DNA from: Sphingomonas sp. EC-HK361
Lineage (GTDB): Bacteria > Pseudomonadota > Alphaproteobacteria > Sphingomonadales > Sphingomonadaceae
Reading direction: 5' to 3'
DNA: 64,000 nucleotides
Assembly: GCF_902498785.1 (NCBI RefSeq)
Contig: NZ_LR701494.1
Coordinates: 1,379,105 to 1,443,104 of the forward strand
A program made the position numbers and the translations under genes. Shown in pieces: positions 42,590-52,438 of the stretch (positions within the stretch are counted from its first letter, which is position 1; each line of letters opens with the position of its first letter). Under the pieces are notes generated by a model that was not told where the DNA came from, ran no database searches, and worked only from the letters and a program-made list of their open reading frames with translations.

Positions 42590-43609
42590 ATGAGTTATCG
42601 TATTGCTTTTAACTTCGAGGACGGCGTCACCCGTTTCATCGACTGCAACGCGGGCGAGAAGGTATTGGACGCCGCCTATCGCCAGAAGGTCAATCTGCCC
42701 ATGGATTGCTCCGACGGCGTGTGCGGCACCTGCAAGTGTCGCTGTGAACAGGGCGACTATGACCTCGGCGACGACTATGTCGAGGACGCGCTGACCGCCG
42801 AGGAGGCTGAAGAGGGCCTCGTCCTCACCTGCCAGATGGTGCCATCCTCCGATTGCGTGATCGACGTGCCGGTGCCTTCCACCGCCTGCAAGCTCGTTCC
42901 CACCGAGCACGGCGCGCAGGTGAGCGCGGTCGAACTGGTCTCCGACAGCACGATCGTCCTCAAGCTCCGGCTCGACAAGCCGGAAGCGCTCGACTTTTTG
43001 CCCGGCCAATATGTGAATATCACCGTGCCGGGCACGGATCAGCACCGTTCCTATTCCTTCAGCTCGAAACCCGGTGCAGCCGAAGCCAGCTTCCTGATCC
43101 GCAACATTCCTGGTGGGCTGATGAGCGGCTGGCTTGCGACCGAGGCCCAGCCGGACGCGCGGATCAGCTTCGTTGGTCCCAACGGCAGCTTTTTCCTGCG
43201 TGCGGGGACGCGGCCCCTGCTGATGCTGGCGGGCGGCACGGGCCTTGCGCCCTTGCTGTCCATGCTCGAGGTCCTTGCGGACGAGGGTACCGACCAGCCC
43301 GTCCATCTGGTCTATGGCGTGTCGAAGGTTGCCGACCTCGTCGAGATCGAACGCCTCGACGCGCTGAAGGACAGGCTCGCAACCTTTACCTACGTGACAT
43401 GCGTCAGCCAAGATGTCGAACACCCGCGCAAGGGGCACGTGACCGACCATATCGAGGACGAAGCGCTCCACGCGGGCGACTGCGATGTCTATCTCTGCGG
43501 GCCGCCGGCCATGGTCGAGAGCGTGCGGCAACTCCTGCGTGACCGCGGCGTGACGCCGGCAGGCTTCTATTATGAGAAGTTCGCCCCGACCGAACTGGTG
43601 ACGGCATGA
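42590..43609 (+). CDS. benC: Benzoate 1,2-dioxygenase reductase component
   Basis: A 339-residue electron-transfer protein that feeds electrons from NADH to BenAB. Order of domains: N-terminal plant-type [2Fe-2S] ferredoxin (MDCSDGVCGTCKCRCEQG, about residues 39-56), FAD domain (HRSYSFSS), NAD domain (LAGGTGLAPLLSML and YLCGPPAMVE). Length as in known BenC. Overlaps benD by four bases. Confidence 0.95.
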   Translation: MSYRIAFNFEDGVTRFIDCNAGEKVLDAAYRQKVNLPMDCSDGVCGTCKCRCEQGDYDLGDDYVEDALTAEEAEEGLVLTCQMVPSSDCVIDVPVPSTACKLVPTEHGAQVSAVELVSDSTIVLKLRLDKPEALDFLPGQYVNITVPGTDQHRSYSFSSKPGAAEASFLIRNIPGGLMSGWLATEAQPDARISFVGPNGSFFLRAGTRPLLMLAGGTGLAPLLSMLEVLADEGTDQPVHLVYGVSKVADLVEIERLDALKDRLATFTYVTCVSQDVEHPRKGHVTDHIEDEALHAGDCDVYLCGPPAMVESVRQLLRDRGVTPAGFYYEKFAPTELVTA

Positions 43610-44382
43610 TCTTCCCGGATCGTTTTTCGGGCAAGGTGCTGGTCGTCACCGGTGCTGCCCAGGGTATCGGGCGCGTGGTGGCGGAGCGCGCCGCGGCTGA
43701 AGGGGGCCAGGTGCTGTTCGTCGACCGGGCGAGCTTCGTGACCGAGGTCGCCGATGGCGCAACCGGAGAAACGGCAGGCCATGTATGCGATCTGGAAACT
43801 TATGACGGCGCAGCATCCGCCCTCGCCGCCGCCGTCGATCGGTTTGGCGGGATCGATATCCTCATCAACGGGGTGGGCGGCGCGATCCGGATGCGGCCCT
43901 TCGCCGAATTCGAGCCTGACCAGATCGAGGCCGAGATCCGCCGTTCGCTGATGCCGACACTGTGGTGCTGCCATGCCGTCCTGCCGCACCTCCTGGCGCG
44001 AGGCGGCGGCACGATCGTCAATATATCCTCCAATGCGACACGCGGCATTCACCGTGTGCCCTATTCCGCAGCCAAGGGCGGCGTGAACGCGCTCACGCAA
44101 AGCCTGGCCATGGAATATGCCGCGCACAATATTCGCGTCGTCGCAGCGGCGCCGGGCGGCACGCAGGCCCCGCCCCGCCGGGTTGCCCGCAACCCGGATG
44201 GCGATAGCGCCGACGAGCAGCGGTGGATGGCCGAGGCGGTTCGCCAGGTCACCGATTCTACCTTCTTCAAGCGCTACGGCACGATCGACGAACAGGTCGG
44301 ACCGATCCTGTTCCTCGCTTCGGACGAAGCATCCTATATCACCGGATCGGTCCTTCCCGTCGCCGGTGGCGATCTCGGATAG
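43606..44382 (+). CDS. benD: cis-1,6-dihydroxycyclohexa-2,4-diene-1-carboxylate dehydrogenase
   Basis: A 258-residue short-chain dehydrogenase that oxidises and decarboxylates the benzoate cis-diol to catechol. NAD motif TGAAQGIGR at the N-terminus, catalytic Tyr/Lys in YSAAKGG, plus [12 protein letters not shown], a BenD-like segment. Immediately after benC; 8 bp to the CoA-transferase gene. Confidence 0.93.
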   Translation: MIFPDRFSGKVLVVTGAAQGIGRVVAERAAAEGGQVLFVDRASFVTEVADGATGETAGHVCDLETYDGAASALAAAVDRFGGIDILINGVGGAIRMRPFAEFEPDQIEAEIRRSLMPTLWCCHAVLPHLLARGGGTIVNISSNATRGIHRVPYSAAKGGVNALTQSLAMEYAAHNIRVVAAAPGGTQAPPRRVARNPDGDSADEQRWMAEAVRQVTDSTFFKRYGTIDEQVGPILFLASDEASYITGSVLPVAGGDLG

Positions 44383-44390
44383 GGCACATC

Positions 44391-45119
44391 ATGGCAAACA
44401 AGATATATGCAGACCCGGCGTCCGCGCTCGCGGACGTGCTGTTCGACGGCATGACGATCATGTCGGGCGGCTTCGGCCTTTCGGGCAATCCGGAAAGCCT
44501 GATCCCCGAGATCCGCAAGGCGGGCGTGAAGGATCTTACGGTCATCTCCAACAACGCCGGCGCCGACGGGTTCGGCCTGTGGATGCTGCTGGAAAGCCGA
44601 CAGGTGAAGAAAATGATCTCCTCCTATGTCGGCGAGAACAAGCTGTTCGAGCAGCAATATCTCTCTGGCGAGCTCGATCTGGAGCTGAACCCGCAGGGGA
44701 CGCTGGCCGAGCGCATCCGCGCCGGCGGCGCGGGCATACCCGCCTTCTACACCAAGACCGGCGTCGGCACGGTCGTCGCCGAGGGCAAGCCGGTCGATAT
44801 CTTCGAGGGCGAGGAATATGTGCGCGAGACCTGGCTGCGCGCAGATCTCGCCATCATCAAGGCGTGGCGCGCCGATCAGGCGGGCAACCTCATGTTTCGC
44901 AAGACCGCGCGCAATTTCAACCCGAACATGGCGACCGCCGGCAAGATCACGGTGGTCGAGGTCGAGGAGATCGTCGAGGCGGGCACGTTCGACCCGGACT
45001 GCATCCATACCCCCGGCATCTATGTCGATCGCATCGTCAAGAGCACGATCAACGAGAAGCGCATCGAGAAACTGACCACGCGCCCCCGTGAGGCGACAAA
45101 GGGGGAGACCGTCGCATGA
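44391..45119 (+). CDS. pcaI: 3-oxoadipate CoA-transferase subunit A
   Basis: A 242-residue alpha subunit of a family I CoA-transferase (CatI/PcaI/ScoA group). The motif [13 protein letters not shown] and [10 protein letters not shown] form the CoA-binding region; PGIYVDRIV lies near the end. With the B subunit it moves CoA from succinyl-CoA to 3-oxoadipate. The position behind the benzoate genes and before a 3-oxoadipyl-CoA thiolase fixes the substrate by context. Overlaps the B gene by ATGA. Confidence 0.9.
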   Translation: MANKIYADPASALADVLFDGMTIMSGGFGLSGNPESLIPEIRKAGVKDLTVISNNAGADGFGLWMLLESRQVKKMISSYVGENKLFEQQYLSGELDLELNPQGTLAERIRAGGAGIPAFYTKTGVGTVVAEGKPVDIFEGEEYVRETWLRADLAIIKAWRADQAGNLMFRKTARNFNPNMATAGKITVVEVEEIVEAGTFDPDCIHTPGIYVDRIVKSTINEKRIEKLTTRPREATKGETVA

Positions 45120-45775
45120 GCTGGACCCGCGACGAGATGGCCGCGCGCGCCGCACAGGAGTTGCGCGATGGCTATTATGTGAACCTCGGCATCGGCATCC
45201 CCACGCTGGTCGCGAACCATGTCCCGGCGGGCGTGAACGTGACGCTCCAGAGCGAGAACGGCATGCTCGGCATCGGCCCTTTCCCCTATGAGGGCGAGGC
45301 CGATCCGGATCTCATCAACGCCGGCAAGCAGACCATCACTGCCCTGCCGACCTCCAGCTTCTTCTCGTCGGCCGACAGCTTCGCGATGATCCGCGGCGGC
45401 CATATCGACATGGCCGTGCTCGGCGCCATGGAAGTGGCGGCGAACGGCGACCTCGCCAATTGGACCATCCCCGGCAAGATGGTGAAGGGCATGGGCGGCG
45501 CCATGGACCTGGTCGCCGGCGTCAAGCGCGTCGTAGTGGTGATGGACCATGCCAACAAGGCGGGCGAGCCCAAAATCCTGACCGCATGCACCCTGCCGCT
45601 CACCGGCAAGGCCGTGGTCGACCTGATTATCACGGACCTCGCCGTCATCGCCTGCGACAGGAAAGCCGGTGGGCTCCGTCTCGTCGAGCTGGCGCCCGGC
45701 GTCACGCTGGACGAGGTGAAGGCAAAGACCGGCGCTTCGCTCGACACCAGCGCCTTAGACAGGCAAGCCGCGTGA
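45116..45775 (+). CDS. pcaJ: 3-oxoadipate CoA-transferase subunit B
   Basis: A 219-residue beta subunit. The catalytic glutamate is in [10 protein letters not shown] (about residue 53); GGAMDLVAG and [11 protein letters not shown]-type segments follow (here [18 protein letters not shown]). Co-translated with the A subunit and with the thiolase gene (TGATG). Confidence 0.92.
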   Translation: MSWTRDEMAARAAQELRDGYYVNLGIGIPTLVANHVPAGVNVTLQSENGMLGIGPFPYEGEADPDLINAGKQTITALPTSSFFSSADSFAMIRGGHIDMAVLGAMEVAANGDLANWTIPGKMVKGMGGAMDLVAGVKRVVVVMDHANKAGEPKILTACTLPLTGKAVVDLIITDLAVIACDRKAGGLRLVELAPGVTLDEVKAKTGASLDTSALDRQAA

Positions 45776-46977
45776 TGGCCGAGGCCTTCCTCTGCGATGC
45801 GATCCGCACGCCGATCGGCCGCTTCGGCGGCACGCTGGCCGCCGTCCGCGCCGACGATCTCGCCGCGATCCCGATCAAGGCGCTGGCCGAGCGCAACGCG
45901 CATGTCGACTGGCAGGCGGTGGACGATGTGATCCTCGGCTGCGCCAACCAGGCGGGTGAGGACAATCGCAATGTCGCGCGCATGGCGACCCTGCTCGCCG
46001 GACTGCCCAAGGAGATCTCCGGTTCTACCGTCAACCGGCTCTGCGGCTCGGGGCTGGACGCGGTAGGGCTGGCTGCGCGCGCGATCCGCTCGGGCGACGC
46101 GCAATTGATGATCGCGGGCGGCGTCGAGAGCATGAGCCGGGCGCCCTATGTGATGGGCAAGGCCGACACCGCCTTCTCGCGCGGCCAGAAGATCGAGGAC
46201 ACCACGATCGGCTGGCGCTTCGTCAACCCGGCGATGAAGGCCGCCTATGGCGTCGATTCGATGCCCGAGACGGGCGAGAATGTCGCGCAGGAATGGGGCG
46301 TCAGTCGAGAGGATCAGGATGCTTTCGCGGTCCGCAGCCAGGAGAAGGCCGCCGCCGCGCAGGCCAATGGCCGGCTCGCCGCCGAGATCGTGCCCGTCAC
46401 CATCCCGCAGAAGAAGGGCGACGCCATCGTCTTCGCTCACGACGAGCATCCCCGCACGACGACGCTTGAGGCATTGGCGAAGCTCAAACCCGTCGTCCGC
46501 CCCGACGGCACGGTGACGGCGGGCAACGCCTCGGGCGTCAACGACGGCGCCGCCGCGCTGCTGATCGCGTCGGAGGCGGCGGCGAAGGCGAACGGCCTCA
46601 CGCCCCGCGCGCGCATCGTGGCGATGGCAGCGGCGGGCGTGGCGCCGCGCGTGATGGGCGTCGGCCCGGTGCCCGCCGCGCGCAAGCTGCTCGCGCTGGG
46701 CGGGCTCACCATGGACCAGCTCGACGTGATCGAGCTGAACGAAGCCTTCGCCAGCCAGGCCATCGCCGTGCTGCGCGATCTCGGCCTTCAGCCCGACGAC
46801 GAGCGCGTCAACCGCAACGGCGGCGCCATTGCGCTGGGCCATCCGCTCGGCATGTCAGGGGCGCGCATCGCGCTCACCGCCGCCGAGGAGTTGCACCGCA
46901 CCGGCGGCCGCTATGCTATGGCCTTCATGTGCATCGGCGTGGGCCAGGGCATCGCCCTGCTGCTGGAGCGGGTGTGA
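45775..46977 (+). CDS. pcaF: 3-oxoadipyl-CoA thiolase
   Basis: A 400-residue thiolase splitting 3-oxoadipyl-CoA into succinyl-CoA and acetyl-CoA. Active-site cysteine in TVNRLCGSGLDAV (about residue 89), NEAFASQ, catalytic His in GGAIALGHPLGMSGAR, second Cys in FMCIGVGQG. The start RTPIGRFGGTLAAVRADDL is typical of PcaF. Overlaps both neighbours by one base (TGATG). Confidence 0.94.
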   Translation: MAEAFLCDAIRTPIGRFGGTLAAVRADDLAAIPIKALAERNAHVDWQAVDDVILGCANQAGEDNRNVARMATLLAGLPKEISGSTVNRLCGSGLDAVGLAARAIRSGDAQLMIAGGVESMSRAPYVMGKADTAFSRGQKIEDTTIGWRFVNPAMKAAYGVDSMPETGENVAQEWGVSREDQDAFAVRSQEKAAAAQANGRLAAEIVPVTIPQKKGDAIVFAHDEHPRTTTLEALAKLKPVVRPDGTVTAGNASGVNDGAAALLIASEAAAKANGLTPRARIVAMAAAGVAPRVMGVGPVPAARKLLALGGLTMDQLDVIELNEAFASQAIAVLRDLGLQPDDERVNRNGGAIALGHPLGMSGARIALTAAEELHRTGGRYAMAFMCIGVGQGIALLLERV

Positions 46978-47762
46978 TGAGCGATTTCATCACTGCCGGC
47001 GATGGGTGCCGCATCGCCTACCGGCTCGAGGGCCCGGAGGCCGCACCGGTCCTGCTTCTGTCCAACTCGCTCGGCACCGCCATGGAGATGTGGGCGCCGC
47101 AGATACCGGCGCTCGCACGGTCCTTCCGTGTCCTGCGCTACGACAGCCGCGGCCACGGCCAGTCCGATGCGCCGGCCGGCGCCTATTCGATGGACCGGCT
47201 CGGCCGTGACGTGATCGAAATGCTCGATGCGCTTTCCGTTTCGAAAGTCCTCTTCTGCGGGCTGTCGAAGGGCGGCATGGTCGGCCAGTGGCTCGGAATT
47301 CGCGCGCCCGAACGGCTCGAGCGCCTCGTGCTGGCCAACACCTCGCCCTTCATGGGGCCGCCTTCGTCGTGGGACAGCCGGATCGCGGCCGTGCACCAGG
47401 GCGGCCTGGCAGCGCTCGTCGACGCGGTGCTGGACCGCTGGTTCACGCCCGCCTTCCTCGCGACGCCCAAGGAGCAGATCGCGCCGGTGCGCGCCATGCT
47501 CACCGCCACCGATCCCGGGGGCTATGCGGGCTGCTGTGCCGCCATTCGCGACATGGACATGCGTCCGATACTCGGCCTGATCGCCACGCCGACGCTCGTA
47601 ATTGGCGGCTCCGAGGATCCGGCGACGCCCCCGCCCCATTCGGAGCTGCTGGCGCGCGCCATTCCGGGCGCACGCCTTGAGATGCTGCCGGCCGCCCATC
47701 TTTCCAATGTCGAGCAAGCGGAGGCTTTCACCGCCGCCGTCCTCGACCATTTCGCTGCGTAA
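46977..47762 (+). CDS. pcaD: 3-oxoadipate enol-lactonase
   Basis: A 261-residue alpha/beta hydrolase opening the enol-lactone made by CatC to 3-oxoadipate. Motifs: LLSNSLGTAMEMW (oxyanion), nucleophile in FCGLSKGGMVGQW, RYDSRGHGQSDAP, and the catalytic His in AAHLSNVEQ. The sequence pattern is that of PcaD. It closes the complete benzoate-to-Krebs-cycle operon; its position after the thiolase is out of reaction order. Confidence 0.93.
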   Translation: MSDFITAGDGCRIAYRLEGPEAAPVLLLSNSLGTAMEMWAPQIPALARSFRVLRYDSRGHGQSDAPAGAYSMDRLGRDVIEMLDALSVSKVLFCGLSKGGMVGQWLGIRAPERLERLVLANTSPFMGPPSSWDSRIAAVHQGGLAALVDAVLDRWFTPAFLATPKEQIAPVRAMLTATDPGGYAGCCAAIRDMDMRPILGLIATPTLVIGGSEDPATPPPHSELLARAIPGARLEMLPAAHLSNVEQAEAFTAAVLDHFAA

Positions 47763-47776
47763 AAAAGGGCATGAAA

Positions 47777-48010
47777 ATGTCGATTCTCCTGGAGGACGCC
47801 CACCTCGACGGAAGGCTGTTCGACGGCGCCTGGCAGAAGGCCGCCGCGTCCTATCAAGTGATCGAGCCCGCGACCGGCAACGCGCTTGGTCGCGCGGGAC
47901 AGGCGGACGCGGCGCTCATCGGCGTGACGGCTGCGTCGGCGCTTCAGGTAATGGCACAGCGATCGGCGGTCCTGCAAATCGGGAAGAATTCACACATTGG
48001 CAGTGGGTGA
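47777..48010 (+). pseudogene. Truncated aldehyde dehydrogenase (benzaldehyde dehydrogenase-like) N-terminus
   Basis: The frame gives MSILLEDAHLDGRLFDGAWQ, then VIEPATGNALGRAGQADAA, the beginning of an aldehyde dehydrogenase of the benzaldehyde (XylC-like) type. After about 55 codons the similarity stops and the frame runs out in unrelated sequence, leaving out the NAD fold and catalytic Cys (about 430 residues missing). Two in-frame ATGs, 47771 and 47777. It was the thirteenth gene of the operon and would have made benzoate from benzaldehyde. Confidence 0.75.
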
Positions 48011-48221
48011 CGATCAAGAATGCCCCTCCAGCCTCTCCATTCTGAGCCCAGGTCCGGAACACCTCTTCCAACTCCATAACGATCCGGCTGAGGGCCGAGC
48101 CAGCCGCTAGTCAAAAGGTCCTCAGTAGCGAGGTTTGGCCGAGGCAGCGTCCCAATCAGGTGGCCTGATCGAGCCGCCAACCATTCAGAGCAGACAACAA
48201 AAAGCAATCAGGAGCCTGTCA

Positions 48222-49847
48222 ATGTCTACCAAAGAGTTCGATGTGGTCATCGTAGGCAGTGGCGCTGCCGGGTGCGTTGTGGCCGATTATCTCGCCCGTC
48301 ACACCCGAGCCAGCATTGCGGTCATCGAGGCAGGCGATAAGGATCGTGATCCGATGATCCATATCCCTGCGGGATATTCGAACATCCTCGCGCATGACCG
48401 GCATGTCTGGGCCTATGATACGGTGCCGGTCCATGGGACGCCCCGGCGCTTTCGCATGGGCAAGGTCGTCGGGGGCGGCTCCTCGATCAATGCCATGTGC
48501 TACGTTCGTGGTCAGAAGCAGGATTTTGACGCCTGGCAGGCTGCCGTCGGCGATACAGGAGACTGGTCGTGGGACACGATGATCCAGGCCTATATCGAGC
48601 AGGAAAAGAACGACACCTTCCACAATGCCCATCATGGCATTCACGGAGATCTGTCCGTTGAACTGCCCAAGGGCATCAACGAGCTGAATCAGCGATGCAT
48701 GAAAGCATTCCAGGAATATGGCCTTCCCTACAACGCGGACTATAACGGAGACTTCCAGAACGGTGTTTCGCCCGTTCAGACCAACACGCTCAACGGCAAG
48801 CGTTGCAGCGCTGCGGTCGCGTATCTTCACAGGCATGTAGACAGTGGGCGAGTGAAGCTGCTTACCGGCTATACGGTTACGAAAGTGCTGTTGGACGGGA
48901 CACGCGCAGTCGGTGTCAGGGCTCTCAACGGAAAAAACGAACAGGACATCCGCGCTGACCTCGTGATCATGTCTGCGGGTGCGGTGCAATCGCCGAAGAT
49001 TCTGATGCACTCGGGCATCGGGCAAAGGGAGCAACTCCAGAAATTCGGGATCGAGGTGAAGGTGGATCTGCCGGGCGTTGGGGAAAACCTGCACGATCAC
49101 CCGATCATTCCCATCACTGCCTATGTGAAGGGGAAGATGGGCTATCAGCATTCGGCCCATGGCATCGGCTCCCTGGTCGCAGGGATGCGTTATCTGCTGA
49201 CCCGTGACGGCCCGGCGTCGGGCAACGGGATCGAAACGGTGTCCTACTGGAACCCGCTGGACCTGGACAGCGAGGAGCCCACGGTACAATGCTACCACGA
49301 GCCGATCATCGCTGCGGACGGACTGAACCCCACCGGCTCGCGCTCCGGGGTGACCTTTGCCACCGTCGTGTTGCAGCCCAAAAGCCGGGGCTGGGTGCGC
49401 TTGGCGGACAGCGATCCGACGTCGATGCCGCTCATCAACCCGAATTTCATCGGTCACGAATATGATCTGAAGGTCGGCATCGACGCAGTGAAAGCTGTGC
49501 GCAAGGTGATGGAACAGGAATCGCTTGCCGAAGTCGTGGACGAAGAGGTTCTCCCCGGAAAAGATAAGCAGAGCGACGAGCAGATCGGTGAGTTCGTGAA
49601 AAGCGTGGCCACCACCATGTGGCACCCGGTGGGCACCTGCCGAATGGGCCTCGACGAAGGCGCTGTGGTCGACGCCCGGCTCAAGGTCAGAGGAACAGAA
49701 CAACTGCATGTGATCGACGCGTCTATTATGCCGACAATCACGAGCGGCAACACGAATGCGCCAACGCAAGCACTGGCCCTGCACGCCGCCAAAATGTTGG
49801 TTCAGACCTATTTTCGCAATATCGGAACAACCGGTCGGGCGGCGTAG
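48222..49847 (+). CDS. GMC-family oxidoreductase (choline/alcohol dehydrogenase-like), copy 2
   Basis: A 541-residue FAD oxidoreductase, the twin of 17585-19246. Visible: FDVVIVGSGAAGCVVADYLA, signature 1 GGGSSINAMCYVRGQ, signature 2 GAVQSPKILMHSGIG, catalytic region HPVGTCRMG and GNTNAPTQ. The start ATG follows CAGGAG at proper distance. It lies directly behind the truncated aldehyde dehydrogenase, so an alcohol-to-aldehyde step feeding the benzoate pathway is a reasonable guess for both copies. Confidence 0.9.
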   Translation: MSTKEFDVVIVGSGAAGCVVADYLARHTRASIAVIEAGDKDRDPMIHIPAGYSNILAHDRHVWAYDTVPVHGTPRRFRMGKVVGGGSSINAMCYVRGQKQDFDAWQAAVGDTGDWSWDTMIQAYIEQEKNDTFHNAHHGIHGDLSVELPKGINELNQRCMKAFQEYGLPYNADYNGDFQNGVSPVQTNTLNGKRCSAAVAYLHRHVDSGRVKLLTGYTVTKVLLDGTRAVGVRALNGKNEQDIRADLVIMSAGAVQSPKILMHSGIGQREQLQKFGIEVKVDLPGVGENLHDHPIIPITAYVKGKMGYQHSAHGIGSLVAGMRYLLTRDGPASGNGIETVSYWNPLDLDSEEPTVQCYHEPIIAADGLNPTGSRSGVTFATVVLQPKSRGWVRLADSDPTSMPLINPNFIGHEYDLKVGIDAVKAVRKVMEQESLAEVVDEEVLPGKDKQSDEQIGEFVKSVATTMWHPVGTCRMGLDEGAVVDARLKVRGTEQLHVIDASIMPTITSGNTNAPTQALALHAAKMLVQTYFRNIGTTGRAA

Positions 49848-50029
49848 GGCTGCCAGTTGGCAATCAAACACGTGGGAGAGATCGCGCCGATCGTTGAATG
49901 GCCTGGGGAGCCTTGATGGCACTCGTCACGCAACCATCGCGCGCGATCATGGACTTCGAGTTGGTGCGATGGCTGGCGGCAGCAGGACCTTGTGGGCAGC
50001 CTGTCAGCCCAAGGGATAATGGGTCATAG

Positions 50030-52297
50030 ATGGACGACAATTTCTATCGCAGCGCACTCGACTACCACCGGCATCCCAAGCCCGGCAAGCTGGCGATCGA
50101 GCCCACCAAGCGGATGGTCAACCAGCGCGATCTGGCGCTGGCCTATTCGCCAGGCGTCGCCGCGCCTTGCGAGGAAATCGCCGCCGACCCTGGCAAGGCG
50201 CTCGATTACACCGCGCGCGGCAATCTGGTTGCGGTGATTTCCAACGGGACGGCCGTGCTGGGGCTTGGCGCGATCGGCGCTCTTGCATCCAAGCCGGTGA
50301 TGGAAGGCAAGGCCGTCCTGTTCAAGAAATTCGCGGATATCGACGTGTTCGACATCGAAGTCGATACCACAGATCCCGACGCCTTCGTCGATGCCGTCGC
50401 GCTCCTGGAGCCGACGTTCGGCGCCATCAATCTGGAGGATATCAAGGCGCCTGAATGCTTCTCGATCGAAGCCCGCCTTAAGGAACGGATGAACATTCCC
50501 GTCTTTCACGATGACCAGCATGGCACCGCCATCGTGGTCGCGGCGGCGGTGCAAAACGCGCTGGTGCTCCAGGGCAAGCCGCTGAGCGACGCGAAGCTGG
50601 TAACCTCGGGTGCAGGCGCTGCGGCGCTGGCCTGCGTTGACCTGCTGGTTGCGATGGGCCTGCCTCGGGAGAATGTCACTCTGACCGATAGAGACGGCGT
50701 GATCCATGCGGGTCGCGAGGGCATGCTGCCCAATATGGCGCGCTATGCGCGAGCCACCGATGCCAGGACCCTGCCCGAAGTGCTGCCTGGCGCGAACATC
50801 TTTCTCGGCCTGTCCGCGCCGCATGTCCTGAAACCCGAATGGCTGTCGCTGCTGGCGGATCGGCCCCTGATATTTGCGCTGGCCAATCCCGAACCGGAAA
50901 TCCTGCCCGAGACGGCGCGTGCGGCACGCCCTGACGCGATCATCGCAACGGGCCGATCGGATTATCCGAACCAGGTCAACAATGTCCTGGGCTTCCCCTA
51001 CATCTTTCGCGGCGCGCTGGACGTGGGGGCAACGACCATCAACGAACAGATGAAGATGGCCGCCGCCGAGGCCATTGCCTCGCTGGCGCGCCTGCCCGCG
51101 CATGAAAGCGTCGCCCAGGCCTATAGCGGGCGCAAGCTCGCGTTCGGCCCTGACTACATCATTCCCACCCCCTTCGATCCCAGACTCATTTCAGAGATCG
51201 CCCCGGCGGTCGCCAGGGCCGCGATGGACAGCGGGGTGGCCCGGCGCACCGTCGATCTTGAGAAGTATCGCCGCGCATTGGCTCAACAAAACCTGCGCTC
51301 GGCGCAATTGCTGTTGCCGGTGTTCGAGGCGGTGCGCGGGCGTCGCCGGCGCGTGGTCTATGGCGAGGGCGAGGACGAACGCATCTTGCGCGCAGTTCAA
51401 GATGCCCTGGATGACGGCATCGTGCAGCCAACACTCATCGGGCGGCGGCGCATCCTGTCGCAGAAGCTGCCCGAGTTGGGCCTGCGCTTCGAATTGGATC
51501 GTGACGTCACCGTGATCGATCCCGAAACCGATCACGAAATCATCGAACCCCTCGCCGAAGCATACCGCATAATCGCCGCGCGGCGCGGTGTTGCATCATC
51601 GGAAATCCTGCGCCACGTCTACCGGCGTCCTACGGTGACCGCAGCCATGTTGCTGCGAACCGGGCGCGTGGATGCCGCTCTCGTGGGCGGCAATGCCGAG
51701 TTCTGGGGCCAGGTCGAGCATGTCCTGCGCATCATCGACCTCGTCCCGGGCGTGCAGCGGGCCTACGCCTTGTCCGGGCTCATTCTCGATGCCGGAGCCC
51801 TGTTCATCACCGACACCCATATGGTGCCTGACCCGACGCCCGAGCAGATCACCGAAATGACGCTACTCGCGGCGCAGCGCGTTCGTCGGTTCGGACTTGT
51901 TCCACGGATCGCCCTGCTCTCGCATTCCAACTTCGGAGCCTCGCACAGTCCGAGCGCGCGCAAAATGCGTGCAGCTCTGACGCTCGTCCAGAAGAAGGTA
52001 CCGGAACTCATCGTCGATGGTGAAATGCACGCTGATGCCGCGCTCTCGCATCGTCTGCGCGAAAGGCTGGTTACCGACAGCCCGCTGAAAGGACCGGCGA
52101 ACTTGCTGGTAATGCCCAATCTCGATGCCGCCAACATTACGTTGACGGCGCTCTCCGCTTCATCGAATTCGCCTGTCGTCGGTCCGATGCTGATGGGCCT
52201 CTCCAGGCCGATTCATGTTCTTACCCCCAGCGTGACGGCGCGTGGCATCCTCAATCTCACGGCGATCGTCGCGACCGATGAGATGCAGAACACTTAG
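50030..52297 (+). CDS. maeB: NADP-dependent malic enzyme with phosphotransacetylase-like domain
   Basis: A 755-residue MaeB-type protein. The malic enzyme part (1-425) has [16 protein letters not shown], the catalytic region DIKAPECF and [11 protein letters not shown], and the nucleotide fold [12 protein letters not shown]; the C-terminal part (430-755) is a phosphotransacetylase-like regulatory domain. It decarboxylates malate to pyruvate, giving NADPH, which is needed when cells grow on succinyl-CoA and acetyl-CoA from aromatics. Standing alone with 180 bp upstream; the start follows the pattern of other MaeB proteins ([14 protein letters not shown]). Confidence 0.95.
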   Translation: MDDNFYRSALDYHRHPKPGKLAIEPTKRMVNQRDLALAYSPGVAAPCEEIAADPGKALDYTARGNLVAVISNGTAVLGLGAIGALASKPVMEGKAVLFKKFADIDVFDIEVDTTDPDAFVDAVALLEPTFGAINLEDIKAPECFSIEARLKERMNIPVFHDDQHGTAIVVAAAVQNALVLQGKPLSDAKLVTSGAGAAALACVDLLVAMGLPRENVTLTDRDGVIHAGREGMLPNMARYARATDARTLPEVLPGANIFLGLSAPHVLKPEWLSLLADRPLIFALANPEPEILPETARAARPDAIIATGRSDYPNQVNNVLGFPYIFRGALDVGATTINEQMKMAAAEAIASLARLPAHESVAQAYSGRKLAFGPDYIIPTPFDPRLISEIAPAVARAAMDSGVARRTVDLEKYRRALAQQNLRSAQLLLPVFEAVRGRRRRVVYGEGEDERILRAVQDALDDGIVQPTLIGRRRILSQKLPELGLRFELDRDVTVIDPETDHEIIEPLAEAYRIIAARRGVASSEILRHVYRRPTVTAAMLLRTGRVDAALVGGNAEFWGQVEHVLRIIDLVPGVQRAYALSGLILDAGALFITDTHMVPDPTPEQITEMTLLAAQRVRRFGLVPRIALLSHSNFGASHSPSARKMRAALTLVQKKVPELIVDGEMHADAALSHRLRERLVTDSPLKGPANLLVMPNLDAANITLTALSASSNSPVVGPMLMGLSRPIHVLTPSVTARGILNLTAIVATDEMQNT

Positions 52298-52438
52298 CAG
52301 CGCTACGACCGGCAAAGACACGACCCGCACAGGCAGAGGCCGTGATTTACCGCTGACGACGATGGCGAGATTGTGTTTCCACTGGTGTACCCGAGCCGAC
52401 CTCTATGCCTATCCAGCCCTTGAACGGAGTTTTACGAT

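Noticed and set aside
41822-43531. A 569-codon open frame on the minus strand opposite benA-benC.
   Set aside because: It is the mirror of GC-rich coding sequence; the plus strand holds well-known ben genes and the minus product has no motif.
47944-48207. Minus-strand frame after the truncated aldehyde dehydrogenase, thought to be a transposase remnant.
   Set aside because: No transposase motif can be seen and the frame lacks a start signal.
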